This document shows positions 18,701-27,265 of a stretch of 36,766 bases of DNA, one piece after another. The notes beneath the pieces are model-generated. The model ran no database searches. It saw nothing but the letters and a program-made list of their open reading frames with translations, and was not told where the DNA came from. The translations under genes were made by a program, and so were the position numbers. Source of the DNA: Bacteroidales bacterium (GTDB lineage: Bacteria > Bacteroidota > Bacteroidia > Bacteroidales > PUMT01); NCBI GenBank assembly GCA_007135095.1, contig SLJO01000214.1, forward strand, positions 1 to 36,766. Reading direction: 5' to 3'. Positions within the stretch are counted from its first letter, which is position 1; every line of letters begins with the position of its first letter.

Positions 18701-20023
18701 ATGAAATCCTGTCCGATATTATTATTTCTCATCATGTCAGTTATAGTGACTTCGTATGATTTCAAAATAAATGACAGTACAGATCCTATGAAATATGGCC
18801 CGTCAGTCGTTGAATTAAGAATGACTCAGGGCAGGTACCGCCTGTTTGTCAATGGGGAAGAATTCTGGGTTAAAGGGGCCGGATGTGAGTTTGGGCCCTG
18901 CGACCTGGTCAAATTGCACGGAGGCAATTCTTTTCGTACCTGGCGAGTAGATAACGGCATTAGCACCGGCAGAGAGATTCTTGATCAGGCCTGGGAAAAT
19001 GGCCTTATGGTTATGATGGGACTGGATGTTGCAAGGGAAAGACATGGATTTGATTATAACGACGAGGCTGAGGTAGCCAGACAACTCGAGAATATTAAAC
19101 GGGATGTAATTGAACTTAAAGATCATCCGGCATTACTTGGTTGGGGTATAGGAAATGAACTTAATCATGGTTATACCAATAAAAAGGTTTGGAACGCTGT
19201 TAATGATATAGCCAAAATGATCAAGGAAGTTGACGGCAATAGTGTGGTTACTACCATGCTAGCCGGTATTGGGCAGGATGAGGTGGAATACATCCGCGAT
19301 AATTGTCCTAGCCTTGACTTTATCTCAATTCAAATGTATGGAGATATAATAAACCTGGAACAACGGCTTGCAGAGGCCGGATATGATGGTCCGTATTTAG
19401 TGACCGAATGGGGCGCTACGGGTCACTGGGAGGTGCCAGCAACCGATTGGGGCTCACCTATTGAACAGTCTTCTTCAGAGAAAGCGGATGCCATCAGAAT
19501 CAGGTATGAAAAGGCTATTCTTTCCGATCCTGCAAATTGTTTGGGATCCTATGTATTCCTTTGGGGCCAGAAGCAGGAACGGACTCCTACCTGGTATGGC
19601 CTGTTTACTGAAAACGGAGAAAAAACAGAGGCTGTTAATGTTATGGAGTATTTGTGGACTGGAAAATGGCCGGAACAAATGACCCCCAGAATTTTAAATG
19701 CAGAAATTATTAATAAAGGAGGGCGATTTGATAATGTCATGCTGGAGGAGCAGTCCTTTTATTCTGCAGTTATAGAGGTCGAATATCCGGGTGATGGCAA
19801 AATTTCTGCCAGAGCAGAGATTCTTCCTGAACCAGTAGAATTAAGTGATGGTGGTGATTTTGAGCAAAGGCCACAGGCAATCGATGGACTGATAGAGTCT
19901 GCAACCCCCAATGAGATCGTTTTCAGATCTCCCTCTCAAAAAGGAGCATACCGCTTGTTTATCTATATTACAGATGATAATTTCAATACAGGGACTATTA
20001 ATATTCCATTCTTGGTTATCTGA
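18701..20023 (+). CDS. GH158-like TIM-barrel endo-beta-1,3-glucanase
   Basis: This 440-residue exported protein has a signal sequence (MKSCPILLFLIMSVIV). Residues ~40-335 form a clan-A-type TIM barrel: VNGEEFWVKGAG, GGNSFRTWRVDN, GWGIGNELN with the likely acid/base at E153, and LVTEWGA with the likely nucleophile at E236. C-terminal residues ~340-440 form an Ig-like sandwich. The 83-residue gap between the two glutamates and the overall size match what I remember of the Bacteroides uniformis GH158 endo-beta-1,3-glucanase, also found beside SusCD and GH16 genes. The alternative label is a generic GH2/GH5-like TIM-barrel protein. The gene lies 5 nt after the MFS gene and is the last of the locus; no clean terminator follows. 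Confidence 0.7.
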   Translation: MKSCPILLFLIMSVIVTSYDFKINDSTDPMKYGPSVVELRMTQGRYRLFVNGEEFWVKGAGCEFGPCDLVKLHGGNSFRTWRVDNGISTGREILDQAWENGLMVMMGLDVARERHGFDYNDEAEVARQLENIKRDVIELKDHPALLGWGIGNELNHGYTNKKVWNAVNDIAKMIKEVDGNSVVTTMLAGIGQDEVEYIRDNCPSLDFISIQMYGDIINLEQRLAEAGYDGPYLVTEWGATGHWEVPATDWGSPIEQSSSEKADAIRIRYEKAILSDPANCLGSYVFLWGQKQERTPTWYGLFTENGEKTEAVNVMEYLWTGKWPEQMTPRILNAEIINKGGRFDNVMLEEQSFYSAVIEVEYPGDGKISARAEILPEPVELSDGGDFEQRPQAIDGLIESATPNEIVFRSPSQKGAYRLFIYITDDNFNTGTINIPFLVI

Positions 20024-20178
20024 TATTTTTTTAATATGATCAAAGAGATCCACCTGCCTCGGTTAAAATTCTCTGACAGTTCGGGAAAGGAATGTTTGCA
20101 AATTTCGTGTTACCGGCTGGCTGGGAGCACAACCCGGTGAGCAGCAATTGACTGCAGATTTATTTCCATTCGAATATC

Positions 20179-20421
20179 CTACCGGAGAGCCTTTAAGTAT
20201 TCAATTGCTGTTAAAATCTTATTTAAAGTATGCTCCTGCGAGTCAAATGAGGTTTTGGCCTCACCATAAAGCTTAGGATCATTCAAAAGATAGTTAAGCA
20301 CCTTATCTATGTAGGGACTTGTTACAACATCCACCTTCATTTCTGATAATAGTTTCAGCCGGCGTTCCCCGTTCGAAATTAATTCCATTCTTTCGCTGCC
20401 CTGATCATCTTTTATGACCAT
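20179..20421 (-). CDS. Small hypothetical protein
   Basis: This is an 80-residue ORF, MVIKDDQGSERMELISNGER at the start, ending in an amphipathic helix (LNKILTAIEYLKALR). It has no signal peptide or membrane segment and I recognise no family. Its composition is protein-like, it starts with ATG, and nothing else covers this strand between the GH158-like gene and the isomerase-like gene. No convincing promoter or ribosome site is visible, so it may not be a gene. Confidence 0.4.
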   Translation of the reverse strand: MVIKDDQGSERMELISNGERRLKLLSEMKVDVVTSPYIDKVLNYLLNDPKLYGEAKTSFDSQEHTLNKILTAIEYLKALR

Positions 20422-20747
20422 TTTATTATCGGATTTTGGTTTGAATATTTTTATGTAAAAATAATTAACCTGATTTGTCTTGCGAAATTATCGGCAAATA
20501 AGTTATTAACATAAAATTAATGGGTTGTTAACACAGTGTGGTTCAGTTTGGTAGTAACCGTTCCGGAAATTTTGCCGACCATGCAGAAAAAAAGAATATC
20601 AGGGCAGAAATCAAAGCCAGCCGGCTCGTACCTCTTATTAACAGGATTATTCAGTGAGCTTAACGAACAGATCCCTGAATATGGCGTCACGGTTCAGGGA
20701 AGTGGCCACACGGATAAAGTGCCGGGAATGGTCGGTGCTGTAAATTA
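20422..20747. other. 326-nt non-coding gap with nothing recognisable
   Basis: This gap lies between the small ORF and the end of the isomerase-like gene. The + ORF at 20536 inside it has no signal, no family resemblance and runs into the isomerase 3' end, so I read it as a chance ORF. I find no clear terminator hairpin or TAnnTTTG promoter. Confidence 0.5.
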
Positions 20748-22262
20748 TCATGCTTCGTCTGGAGAATAGAGTACTCCCCCGGTAATATGTTCAATCTGCA
20801 CTCCTGCAAGCTGGCCCCAGGCACGAATGTCGTGAAGGTGTTTTCCATATATGAGCACGTTGTGGTGTCCGCGAATATCCAGCACATCGGCAACATCATC
20901 CATTTGCATTTCAAAACTTGTGCGGCAACCTCCCACTCCATCTCCCGGTCTCGTATCCAGATTGCGCAAAATCGTTCCTGTTGCCACATGTATCCTGTCT
21001 GATGCAAGGAACTTAAAGACCGTTGCAGGCTGATTTTCCCTGAACAATACCTGTGGAGCGGTACCCCAGTCGGACTCATGATGACTTCTAAGCAGGTAAT
21101 TCTCTTCCGGCTTATCAAAACCATCCATTTTAGTTGGTGCAACACAGTGTGATCCCCCGTATGTGTTATGTACATTAAATGAAGTGGGGTTATGCATAAA
21201 ACCGGGTTTATTGAAAAGATAACTGGATAGCATGAGTGACAGGGCTGCAGTCACATCCCCTTCGCAGCCACCGCAGGTTCTTTCATTTAATAGCTGCATG
21301 TATGCAATGCATGGTGGGGGGGATGTTCTTTGCTCTATCAGGTCAAGGCAGCGCATTGTGAGTGAATGGCAACCGGTCTCCTTCAAAAGCTGTCGACTGG
21401 CCAGATAGCATCTGGCCCCTTCAACTACTTCATCAACAGTGGGTTCTACAACATCCTTGGCATTACTTATGTAGCTCCTGGCAATAGCTTTGACATCTTC
21501 AGAATCGGCGGTAGCACGGTATGCTTCCAAATACTGGTCAAAAGGCATATGATGGAGTGTGGTACCCACAGGTTCAAGCTTCTCAATTCTCTCCTCTGTA
21601 TTGCTTATCACGGCTAAACGGGTATTCTTCATTTGCCATAAAGCCTTTTGCATGCGCAAACCATGTCCCATCCACTCATTATGCTGAGCTGTAGCCATGA
21701 AAAAATTTGGTGTATTCCTGTAGCGGCTGTGAACATGGGTCATGGAAGTACCGCGCGGACTGAAAACCACCACGGGTAATTTGCCTCGTTGTTTAAGAAA
21801 ATAATTAAGGAGAGGATTCCTTCTCTCCAATAAAGCAAAAATATCCTGAATTACGATGAGAGTTCCGTCGGCATTGTCAGATTGAGCCGTCTTCAGGAAT
21901 ATGTCAATGGATTCGTTACTATTGAGGGGTTCGACATCTATATCAAGAATCACTTTTAAATCAAGATTTGCCTCCTCCAGAATATTCGTATACAATTCCT
22001 GGCTTTCAGCAGGGTCATATGCCGCACCCGGCCAGCCCATCCAGTTTTTATCAAATTCCCGCATGAACCCAACTCTGATACGGGGTTTAACATCACCGTC
22101 TCCCGGCATAACCGGCAGGTCAATAACATTTCGAATACTCTCATTAAAAGTACAACCATAAAATCCCATGAGGGTAGCACCTCCAGCAAGCGATAAACGG
22201 GTAAGGAACTGCCTTCTGTTAAGGCTTGAGCAACAGGAAGCTTTTTTTCCTGGATTTTTCAT
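20748..22262 (-). CDS. Tat-exported L-fucose/L-arabinose isomerase-like protein
   Basis: This 504-residue protein resembles the FucI/AraA sugar-isomerase fold: an N-terminal Rossmann-like part (RIRVGFMREF, GTLIVIQDIF, PVVVFSPRG) and a C-terminal part with LLNERTCGGCEGDVTAALSLML and a conserved HH region. It begins with a twin-arginine signal (NRRQFLTRLSLAGGATLMGF), so it should be exported folded to the periplasm. That is unexpected, because classical isomerases of this fold are cytoplasmic and metal-dependent. A cysteine in FYGC could make it a lipoprotein. It lies 77 nt downstream of the GH9 gene on the same strand with no promoter between, so the two are likely co-transcribed. The true reaction may be something other than isomerisation. 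Confidence 0.65.
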   Translation of the reverse strand: MKNPGKKASCCSSLNRRQFLTRLSLAGGATLMGFYGCTFNESIRNVIDLPVMPGDGDVKPRIRVGFMREFDKNWMGWPGAAYDPAESQELYTNILEEANLDLKVILDIDVEPLNSNESIDIFLKTAQSDNADGTLIVIQDIFALLERRNPLLNYFLKQRGKLPVVVFSPRGTSMTHVHSRYRNTPNFFMATAQHNEWMGHGLRMQKALWQMKNTRLAVISNTEERIEKLEPVGTTLHHMPFDQYLEAYRATADSEDVKAIARSYISNAKDVVEPTVDEVVEGARCYLASRQLLKETGCHSLTMRCLDLIEQRTSPPPCIAYMQLLNERTCGGCEGDVTAALSLMLSSYLFNKPGFMHNPTSFNVHNTYGGSHCVAPTKMDGFDKPEENYLLRSHHESDWGTAPQVLFRENQPATVFKFLASDRIHVATGTILRNLDTRPGDGVGGCRTSFEMQMDDVADVLDIRGHHNVLIYGKHLHDIRAWGQLAGVQIEHITGGVLYSPDEA

Positions 22263-22339
22263 TTTGATAGTTTTTTAGGTTAACCTGAATAATTAATAAA
22301 AAAATATCTTATTTGCTATTCTAATACTTCCGGGTAGAG

Positions 22340-25264
22340 TTATTTTCCCATTTTAATATTATTCACTTCCTTCATTTGCGAAATTTTCCCGTCAGGCACA
22401 CTAACAGCTACCCAGGGTTTTCCAGGATCTATCAGGGAAGCCTCCCACACGAGGTTTATGGTTTTCCCGTCCATGATTCCTGTATCCTTTACCCTTTCAT
22501 TTAATTCCAGGTTCCATCCGCGCAGCTCGAACTCAACATTTCCTGTACCTTCAGCCTTAACCGTAAAACGAATTAGTCCCTGATCGGTTGTTTCGTAAGA
22601 GAGTGAGTAGGATAATTTATTCCCAGTGTCAAGTGCATAAACTTTGCCGGGCATAAGTACAGTCTCTTTCGTTTTCCCGTTGTAACTGATTTTATAATTT
22701 CCTTCCGGGATCTGAACCATTGAGGCATCCTGACCGGCAGGAATGAAAAGTTCTCTTTCATAACCCGTGTTTATCTCAACAAAACGGATATCAAGTTCAC
22801 CTGTCCCTGTACCTGGAATTTCGACCCTGGATGGGAAAGCCACATCTTCCATCAACCATAGCCACCTGGCCGATGGATTTGACCATATCTCCTTATAATT
22901 GTATAATATCGATGCCGGCCAGAAGGGGAGATCCCTGTTTTCCGCTGTCTGGATGCCTACCGGCAGTCCCCCTACTATATGTCCTGAACTTGGTGTGTAG
23001 AGAGGAGAGAAATCGTATCCCTCGCCCCACATAGTGCTCTGAGCGAACGGGTTTTTACCTGTGATCCATTCAAGCTGCATACGGCTCAGATTGATCCCGT
23101 CAAGATCATTACGCAGCCCGGAGGCTACTGCAAGTGCTTTCGCCTGGGCCAGCTGGATGCCGAAATTACCTCTGTGCCCGAACCATACCGGGAAAAAACG
23201 AAGGTAATATCCGTTTCCAAGTTCCATTCCGCTCATCACCTGCTGCCTGTACGAAGCATCCCTGTCTTTGCCGGCAAGGCTTGACTGTTGAAGACCGTAC
23301 AAACTCCTGGTATGTTGTTCATCAATATGGAAAATTGATTGCGGTATCATTCCATAAGGCTCGGAAAACCTTGAAGTTGCTTTCAGGTATTCGGCATGTA
23401 GTGCAATTGCTGAATACCAGTTGATCCATTGTTCATGGTGGGGAAATTCCATGCATAATTTTTCAAGTGCCATTATGGGAGCCTGATCCTGGGCAATGGG
23501 GTTATAGCGAAGGATCTGTAGCTTGTCAGCATTCCTGTAAAAGAAACCGGCAAACGGAATTTTCCAGGGGGTATAGTTCTGCTGCTGGCTTTCCATGATT
23601 GCTTCTGCCCACTCAATTGCTTTCCTGGCAAATTTCTCGTCTCCTGTGAGTTTAAAAAGATTCATTGAAGTAATAACAGCCTCCCCGCATATTTCAACCT
23701 CGGGTATTGTCATGCCTTCCACGGCCCACTCCCAGTCTTCCGTTGCAACCCTGACGCAATAGTCAGCTTTTACCGGGTCAATATGCCTGAGGGTAAGGGC
23801 GGCCCTGGCAGCTGCAGAGGCAGAAAGGAAATTCTCGAATGGCAATTTCTGTGCCGTGAAAGAAAGATCATCCTCATTGCCTATTATTCCATCGGTCCAC
23901 CGGCCGATTCCCCCGAAATTATGGCGGTACCCATTCCCGAACCGGGTCTTCAGAATCCAGTCAAGTCCCCACAACGCCTCCTCAACCAGCCTGTCGCTAA
24001 GCGTTCTGTCGGTGCTCCTTGTGTGGTCAGCAAGGCTGAACATTGCATAAACAGCCGGAGCGGTGTTGTAGATCATCTGGGTGAGGTCTCCTGCGTCATG
24101 CCATCCGCCATTCACAACTATCTGCAGCGAATCATGTCTTACAGTGACATCCTGGTGACAGGCATCATGTACACCGTCTATTGCCTGGCCACATCGCTGG
24201 CAGTACCAGTAATTGACAGATTTCCAGATCGATTCCTTCCAGACATCATCTCCTATCCTGAAAGGAAGTGTACTGATATTGCCAACATTCAATATATAGG
24301 TTCCCTCCTGATTAACCTGCGAAAAGTCCAGAACATTAAACTGGTTGATATATGATTCGGTTTTTTGTACTGGCCCGGTGAGCAAGGTCCTGCCGGATTC
24401 TATGTGGATCAGCGAAAATTCCTTTTCTTCGGTATCACCCATGATTGCTGTTTTCCGGCCTCCTGTCTGATACCCCGAATGAGAAAATGCAATTCGCCCC
24501 GGTGCCACATCCCATCCTTCGTAATGGTCCGGATCTACCTTCTGCAGTTCAAGTAAATCAAAATCCAGATACCCGTAATCAGCAATTCCTCTAAATTCCT
24601 TGCCAGATATAATATGAACAAATGAAAGACTGGTTACCTTATCCCTTGAAAGGAAAGGTATCTCCCAGACAACGTTATTCCATTTCCCGTTTTCAAGTAT
24701 AACATCATGCCTGCCTGTCCTGCCATAAACATCAGGCACCCTGGTTTCTCCCTCATTATTAAGCATAATTGCAAGCGTAACAAAACCAGCATTTTCCAGT
24801 TCCGGGTATACCCAAAGTGATATGCGGTTATACTCACTCCAGTTTTCATTGTTGAAAGTTTTCCGGATGCCCGTATTGGGATAAGGTCCTGAATCCGGGG
24901 GCCTGTTGGCAGGAAATTTAAGCCGCACGGAGGTTTTGCCTTTTTTTGCCCTTTCGTCTGTTAATGACATTTCACCTACCCCGTTTTTGGCCCAGTTATC
25001 AAGGTCTTCCATGTTATCAAGCAGAAGTGATTCATAAACTTCTTTATTCAACCATGAGGTTTCAAGAGAGTTTTCCCTTAATGCCTGCATTGGCATCTGT
25101 GGGATTTGCGTTGACTGGGAAAGGGCTGCTGAAATATTCAGAAGCAAAAAGCCAAATAGCCAGGATGCACTCTTATAACAGGATATAAAGGACGAAAAGC
25201 ACCTGTCGGGGCTGGTCCTTCCAATACGCTGATAGCCTGAAAAAAAACAATAATGGGATTTCAT
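22340..25264 (-). CDS. GH9-family glycoside hydrolase (cellulase-like), secreted
   Basis: This 974-residue exported enzyme starts at ATG 25264; the track's longer ORF begins at a TTG. A long n-region precedes the hydrophobic segment SASWLFGFLLLNISAALSQ. Residues ~60-240 are a CBM-like jelly roll (SLLLDNMEDLDNWAKNG, ISLWVYPELENAGF). An Ig-like CelD_N domain (~250-340; GRIAFSHSGYQ) follows, then the (alpha/alpha)6 GH9 barrel. The GH9 base motif appears as GGWHDAGDL, with D390 and D393 in this numbering. A late YKEIW supplies a candidate acid glutamate. C-terminal sandwich domains follow (~780-974). It should hydrolyse beta-1,4 or mixed-linkage glucan. The promoter at 25353 and the isomerase-like gene downstream suggest a two-gene operon. 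Confidence 0.85.
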   Translation of the reverse strand: MKSHYCFFSGYQRIGRTSPDRCFSSFISCYKSASWLFGFLLLNISAALSQSTQIPQMPMQALRENSLETSWLNKEVYESLLLDNMEDLDNWAKNGVGEMSLTDERAKKGKTSVRLKFPANRPPDSGPYPNTGIRKTFNNENWSEYNRISLWVYPELENAGFVTLAIMLNNEGETRVPDVYGRTGRHDVILENGKWNNVVWEIPFLSRDKVTSLSFVHIISGKEFRGIADYGYLDFDLLELQKVDPDHYEGWDVAPGRIAFSHSGYQTGGRKTAIMGDTEEKEFSLIHIESGRTLLTGPVQKTESYINQFNVLDFSQVNQEGTYILNVGNISTLPFRIGDDVWKESIWKSVNYWYCQRCGQAIDGVHDACHQDVTVRHDSLQIVVNGGWHDAGDLTQMIYNTAPAVYAMFSLADHTRSTDRTLSDRLVEEALWGLDWILKTRFGNGYRHNFGGIGRWTDGIIGNEDDLSFTAQKLPFENFLSASAAARAALTLRHIDPVKADYCVRVATEDWEWAVEGMTIPEVEICGEAVITSMNLFKLTGDEKFARKAIEWAEAIMESQQQNYTPWKIPFAGFFYRNADKLQILRYNPIAQDQAPIMALEKLCMEFPHHEQWINWYSAIALHAEYLKATSRFSEPYGMIPQSIFHIDEQHTRSLYGLQQSSLAGKDRDASYRQQVMSGMELGNGYYLRFFPVWFGHRGNFGIQLAQAKALAVASGLRNDLDGINLSRMQLEWITGKNPFAQSTMWGEGYDFSPLYTPSSGHIVGGLPVGIQTAENRDLPFWPASILYNYKEIWSNPSARWLWLMEDVAFPSRVEIPGTGTGELDIRFVEINTGYERELFIPAGQDASMVQIPEGNYKISYNGKTKETVLMPGKVYALDTGNKLSYSLSYETTDQGLIRFTVKAEGTGNVEFELRGWNLELNERVKDTGIMDGKTINLVWEASLIDPGKPWVAVSVPDGKISQMKEVNNIKMGK

Positions 25265-25352
25265 GGTTATGGCATTGATTTTATGACTATTAATAAAATA
25301 TTCTGCAGGAAAACTACCTGAATTCAAACAGGTGAGAGTTGTATATACTTAT

Positions 25353-25360
25353 CAAATGTA
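25353..25360 (-). promoter_or_regulatory. -7 promoter element of the GH9 operon
   Basis: Read on the minus strand this is TACATTTG, an exact TAnnTTTG match, about 90 nt before the GH9 ATG. No TTG lies at the usual distance upstream. The leader contains a small ACCTG/CAGGT hairpin. Confidence 0.45.
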
Positions 25361-25426
25361 TTTAAAAAAATCATATATCCCGGGTCATAATATCGCAAAC
25401 CCCATTTTTTATCTATAAATATTGAT

Positions 25427-25434
25427 TAGTTTTG
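25427..25434 (+). promoter_or_regulatory. -7 promoter element of tRNA-Gln
   Basis: TAGTTTTG matches TAnnTTTG exactly and ends 10 nt before the tRNA 5' end, which is the expected distance for a tRNA promoter. No TTG is seen at -33. Confidence 0.6.
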
Positions 25435-25444
25435 CAATCGTAAT

Positions 25445-25517
25445 TGTCCTGTGGTGTAATTGGCAACACGTCTGACTCTGAATCAGAAGAGTCCAGGTTC
25501 GACCCCTGGCAGGACAA
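25445..25517 (+). tRNA. tRNA-Gln (anticodon CUG)
   Basis: A 73-nt cloverleaf fits fully. The acceptor stem TGTCCTG pairs with CAGGACA, discriminator A follows, and the anticodon arm TCTGA-CTCTGAA-TCAGA gives anticodon CTG, reading CAG codons. The T arm contains GGTTCGACC. CCA is not encoded. It is a single tRNA with its own promoter and terminator. Confidence 0.95.
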
Positions 25518-25530
25518 CCCTCAAGTAATT

Positions 25531-25563
25531 AAAGCCGCTTATAATGAGCGGCTTTACTTTTTT
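25531..25563 (+). terminator. Intrinsic terminator of tRNA-Gln
   Basis: AAAGCCGCT and AGCGGCTTT form a perfect 9-bp stem with a 7-nt loop, followed by ACTTTTTTT. It begins 13 nt after the tRNA. Confidence 0.9.
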
Positions 25564-26013
25564 GTATCCACCTATTTATACATGCTTTTGGCTGGTGCCT
25601 TTGAAGAATGCATAATAATTATACGATTTTTAGCCAAAATCCTAAATAGAGCAGGCTGACCTTGCAGTAGTTCTGGTGGGAAAGGCACTGGTACGGTGAA
25701 TGCCATGAATCACGCATTTTTTTCATAACTTGTATTTAAAAGAATACGGTCAACTTATCCTATCCCAAAGGTTTCAATTTAAAAAGATATTAAGTGACAA
25801 GTTTAATGGTTTTTTCTTAAACTATCACCCTTTAACTCTACTCCATACGAGGTATGCTAGCCTGTCAAACGTGGCATCAGCAATGGCTTCTATAACCGTG
25901 CGTATGGTGGCATGGGAGGATGAAACGAGAGATAAACCCTTTTATTCTAGTCGATTAACAAACAATTTCGAAAATAAATGCGGTCAAAAAATTATCACAA
26001 GGTTGCAACTGGC
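25564..26013. other. 450-nt gap; possible decayed coding remnant on the minus strand
   Basis: No credible full gene lies between the tRNA terminator and the kinase promoter. The + ORF at 25730 looks like an antisense shadow. On the minus strand around 25845-25925 a short open stretch reads TVIEAIADATFDRLAYLVW before a stop, which has protein-like composition but no start codon and an upstream stop. It may be the end of a decayed gene beside the tRNA; I cannot name it. Confidence 0.3.
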
Positions 26014-26044
26014 TTGCTAGTAAGGTTTCTAATTTGTATTTTTG
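26014..26044 (+). promoter_or_regulatory. Promoter of the PfkB kinase gene
   Basis: TTG at 26014-26016, a 20-nt spacer, then TATTTTTG at 26037-26044, a full match to the Bacteroidota promoter consensus. Transcription would start near 26051, 22 nt before the ATG. Confidence 0.7.
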
Positions 26045-26072
26045 CTTTTGATGTTAATTAAAATTTATAATT

Positions 26073-27173
26073 ATGGCTATATTAAATTTAAGACCCAAAG
26101 AAGAATGCAAATATGATTGTGTCTCACTTGGGGAGGTTATGCTGCGTCTTGATCCAGGCGACACCCGGATTCGTTCAACCCGTAATTTAAAAGTTTGGGA
26201 AGGCGGGGGCGAATATAACGTAACACGGGGGCTCCGCAAGTGCTTCCGAATGAACACCGCTGTGGTAACCGCTTTTGCCGATAACGATATTGGTCGTTTG
26301 GTTGAAGACTTCATAATGCAGGGCGGTGTTGACGTATCCCACATTAAATGGGTGCCCTATGATGGTATTGGCCGTACCGTCCGCAACGGGATGAACTTTA
26401 CTGAAAGAGGCTTTGGAATACGCGGTGCGCTGGGTGTGTCAGACCGCGGTAATACAGCTGCATCACAGCTTAAAAAGGGTGATATTGACTGGGAGCAAAT
26501 ATTTGGCAAGGAAGGTTCACGCTGGTTCCACACAGGCGGCATATATGCTGCACTGTCGGAAACCACGCCGGAGGTTATCCTGGAAGCTATGCAGGCGGCA
26601 AAAAAATATGGCACCATTATATCATACGACCTGAACTACCGGCCATCATTATGGAAGACCATTGGCGGACAGGCCAAGGCCCAGGAAGTAAATAAAGAAC
26701 TTGCCAAATATGTAGATGTAATGATTGGCAACGAAGAAGATTTCACTGTTTCGCTGGGTTTTGAGGTGGAAGGTGTGGACAAAAATCTGTCCAAGCTCGA
26801 TACTGCCAACTTTAAAAAAATGATAACCAACGTCGTTAAGGCATATCCGAATTTCAAAGCCACAGCTACTACTTTACGAACCGTTAAGACGGCTACTATT
26901 AATTCCTGGGGTGCAATTTGCTGGGCAGGCGGAGACTTTCATGAAGCCACCCTGCGCGAAGATCTGGAAATTTTTGATCGCGTGGGCGGAGGCGATAGTT
27001 TTGCATCCGGACTAATCTATGCATTCCTTACCGGTGAGGACCCGCAATTAGCCGTTGAATATGGAGCAGCTCATGGTGCACTGGCCATGACTACCCCGGG
27101 CGACACCTCAATGGCCTCACTCAAAGAAGTGGAAAACCTGGTGAAAGGCGCCGGTGCGAGAGTGGTGCGATAG
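26073..27173 (+). CDS. PfkB-family sugar kinase (2-keto-3-deoxygluconate kinase-like)
   Basis: This 366-residue cytoplasmic kinase belongs to the PfkB/ribokinase family. It opens with the strand CVSLGEVMLRLDP and the substrate-side GGGEYNVTRGLRK, has ISYDLNYRPSLW and MIGNEEDF in the middle, and ends with the catalytic DRVGGGDSFASGL, whose aspartate is the expected base. The GEVMLRL opening is often seen in 2-keto-3-deoxygluconate kinases, so phosphorylation of KDG or a related keto-sugar acid is the best guess. It has its own strong promoter and a hairpin after the stop, so it is a single-gene unit. It is the only clearly cytoplasmic sugar-metabolism enzyme in the window. Confidence 0.8.
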   Translation: MAILNLRPKEECKYDCVSLGEVMLRLDPGDTRIRSTRNLKVWEGGGEYNVTRGLRKCFRMNTAVVTAFADNDIGRLVEDFIMQGGVDVSHIKWVPYDGIGRTVRNGMNFTERGFGIRGALGVSDRGNTAASQLKKGDIDWEQIFGKEGSRWFHTGGIYAALSETTPEVILEAMQAAKKYGTIISYDLNYRPSLWKTIGGQAKAQEVNKELAKYVDVMIGNEEDFTVSLGFEVEGVDKNLSKLDTANFKKMITNVVKAYPNFKATATTLRTVKTATINSWGAICWAGGDFHEATLREDLEIFDRVGGGDSFASGLIYAFLTGEDPQLAVEYGAAHGALAMTTPGDTSMASLKEVENLVKGAGARVVR

Positions 27174-27201
27174 AATTTACAGATCATCATTTCAAGACCC
27201 T

Positions 27202-27227
27202 TAGATGGAGGTTTCTGCCTCCATCTA
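27202..27227 (+). terminator. Terminator hairpin after the PfkB kinase
   Basis: TAGATGGAGG and CCTCCATCTA form a perfect 10-bp stem with a 6-nt loop, 28 nt after the stop. The following TTAAATCCTTT is only moderately T-rich. It lies between convergent genes and may serve both. Confidence 0.65.
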
Positions 27228-27265
27228 TTAAATCCTTTAATTGTTGTCAGTCAGTGCCGGTTGGC

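Noticed and set aside
20536-20769. 77-residue + ORF in the gap after the isomerase-like gene
   Set aside because: It has no signal, no family resemblance and runs into the isomerase 3' end.
23783-24355. 190-residue + ORF
   Set aside because: It lies wholly inside the GH9 gene on the other strand, and its translation is low-complexity and unlike any family I know.
25444-25659. 71-residue + ORF
   Set aside because: It starts inside the tRNA-Gln gene and runs through its terminator.
25730-26020. 96-residue + ORF downstream of tRNA-Gln
   Set aside because: Its composition looks like an antisense frame, and it runs into the -33 element of the kinase promoter.
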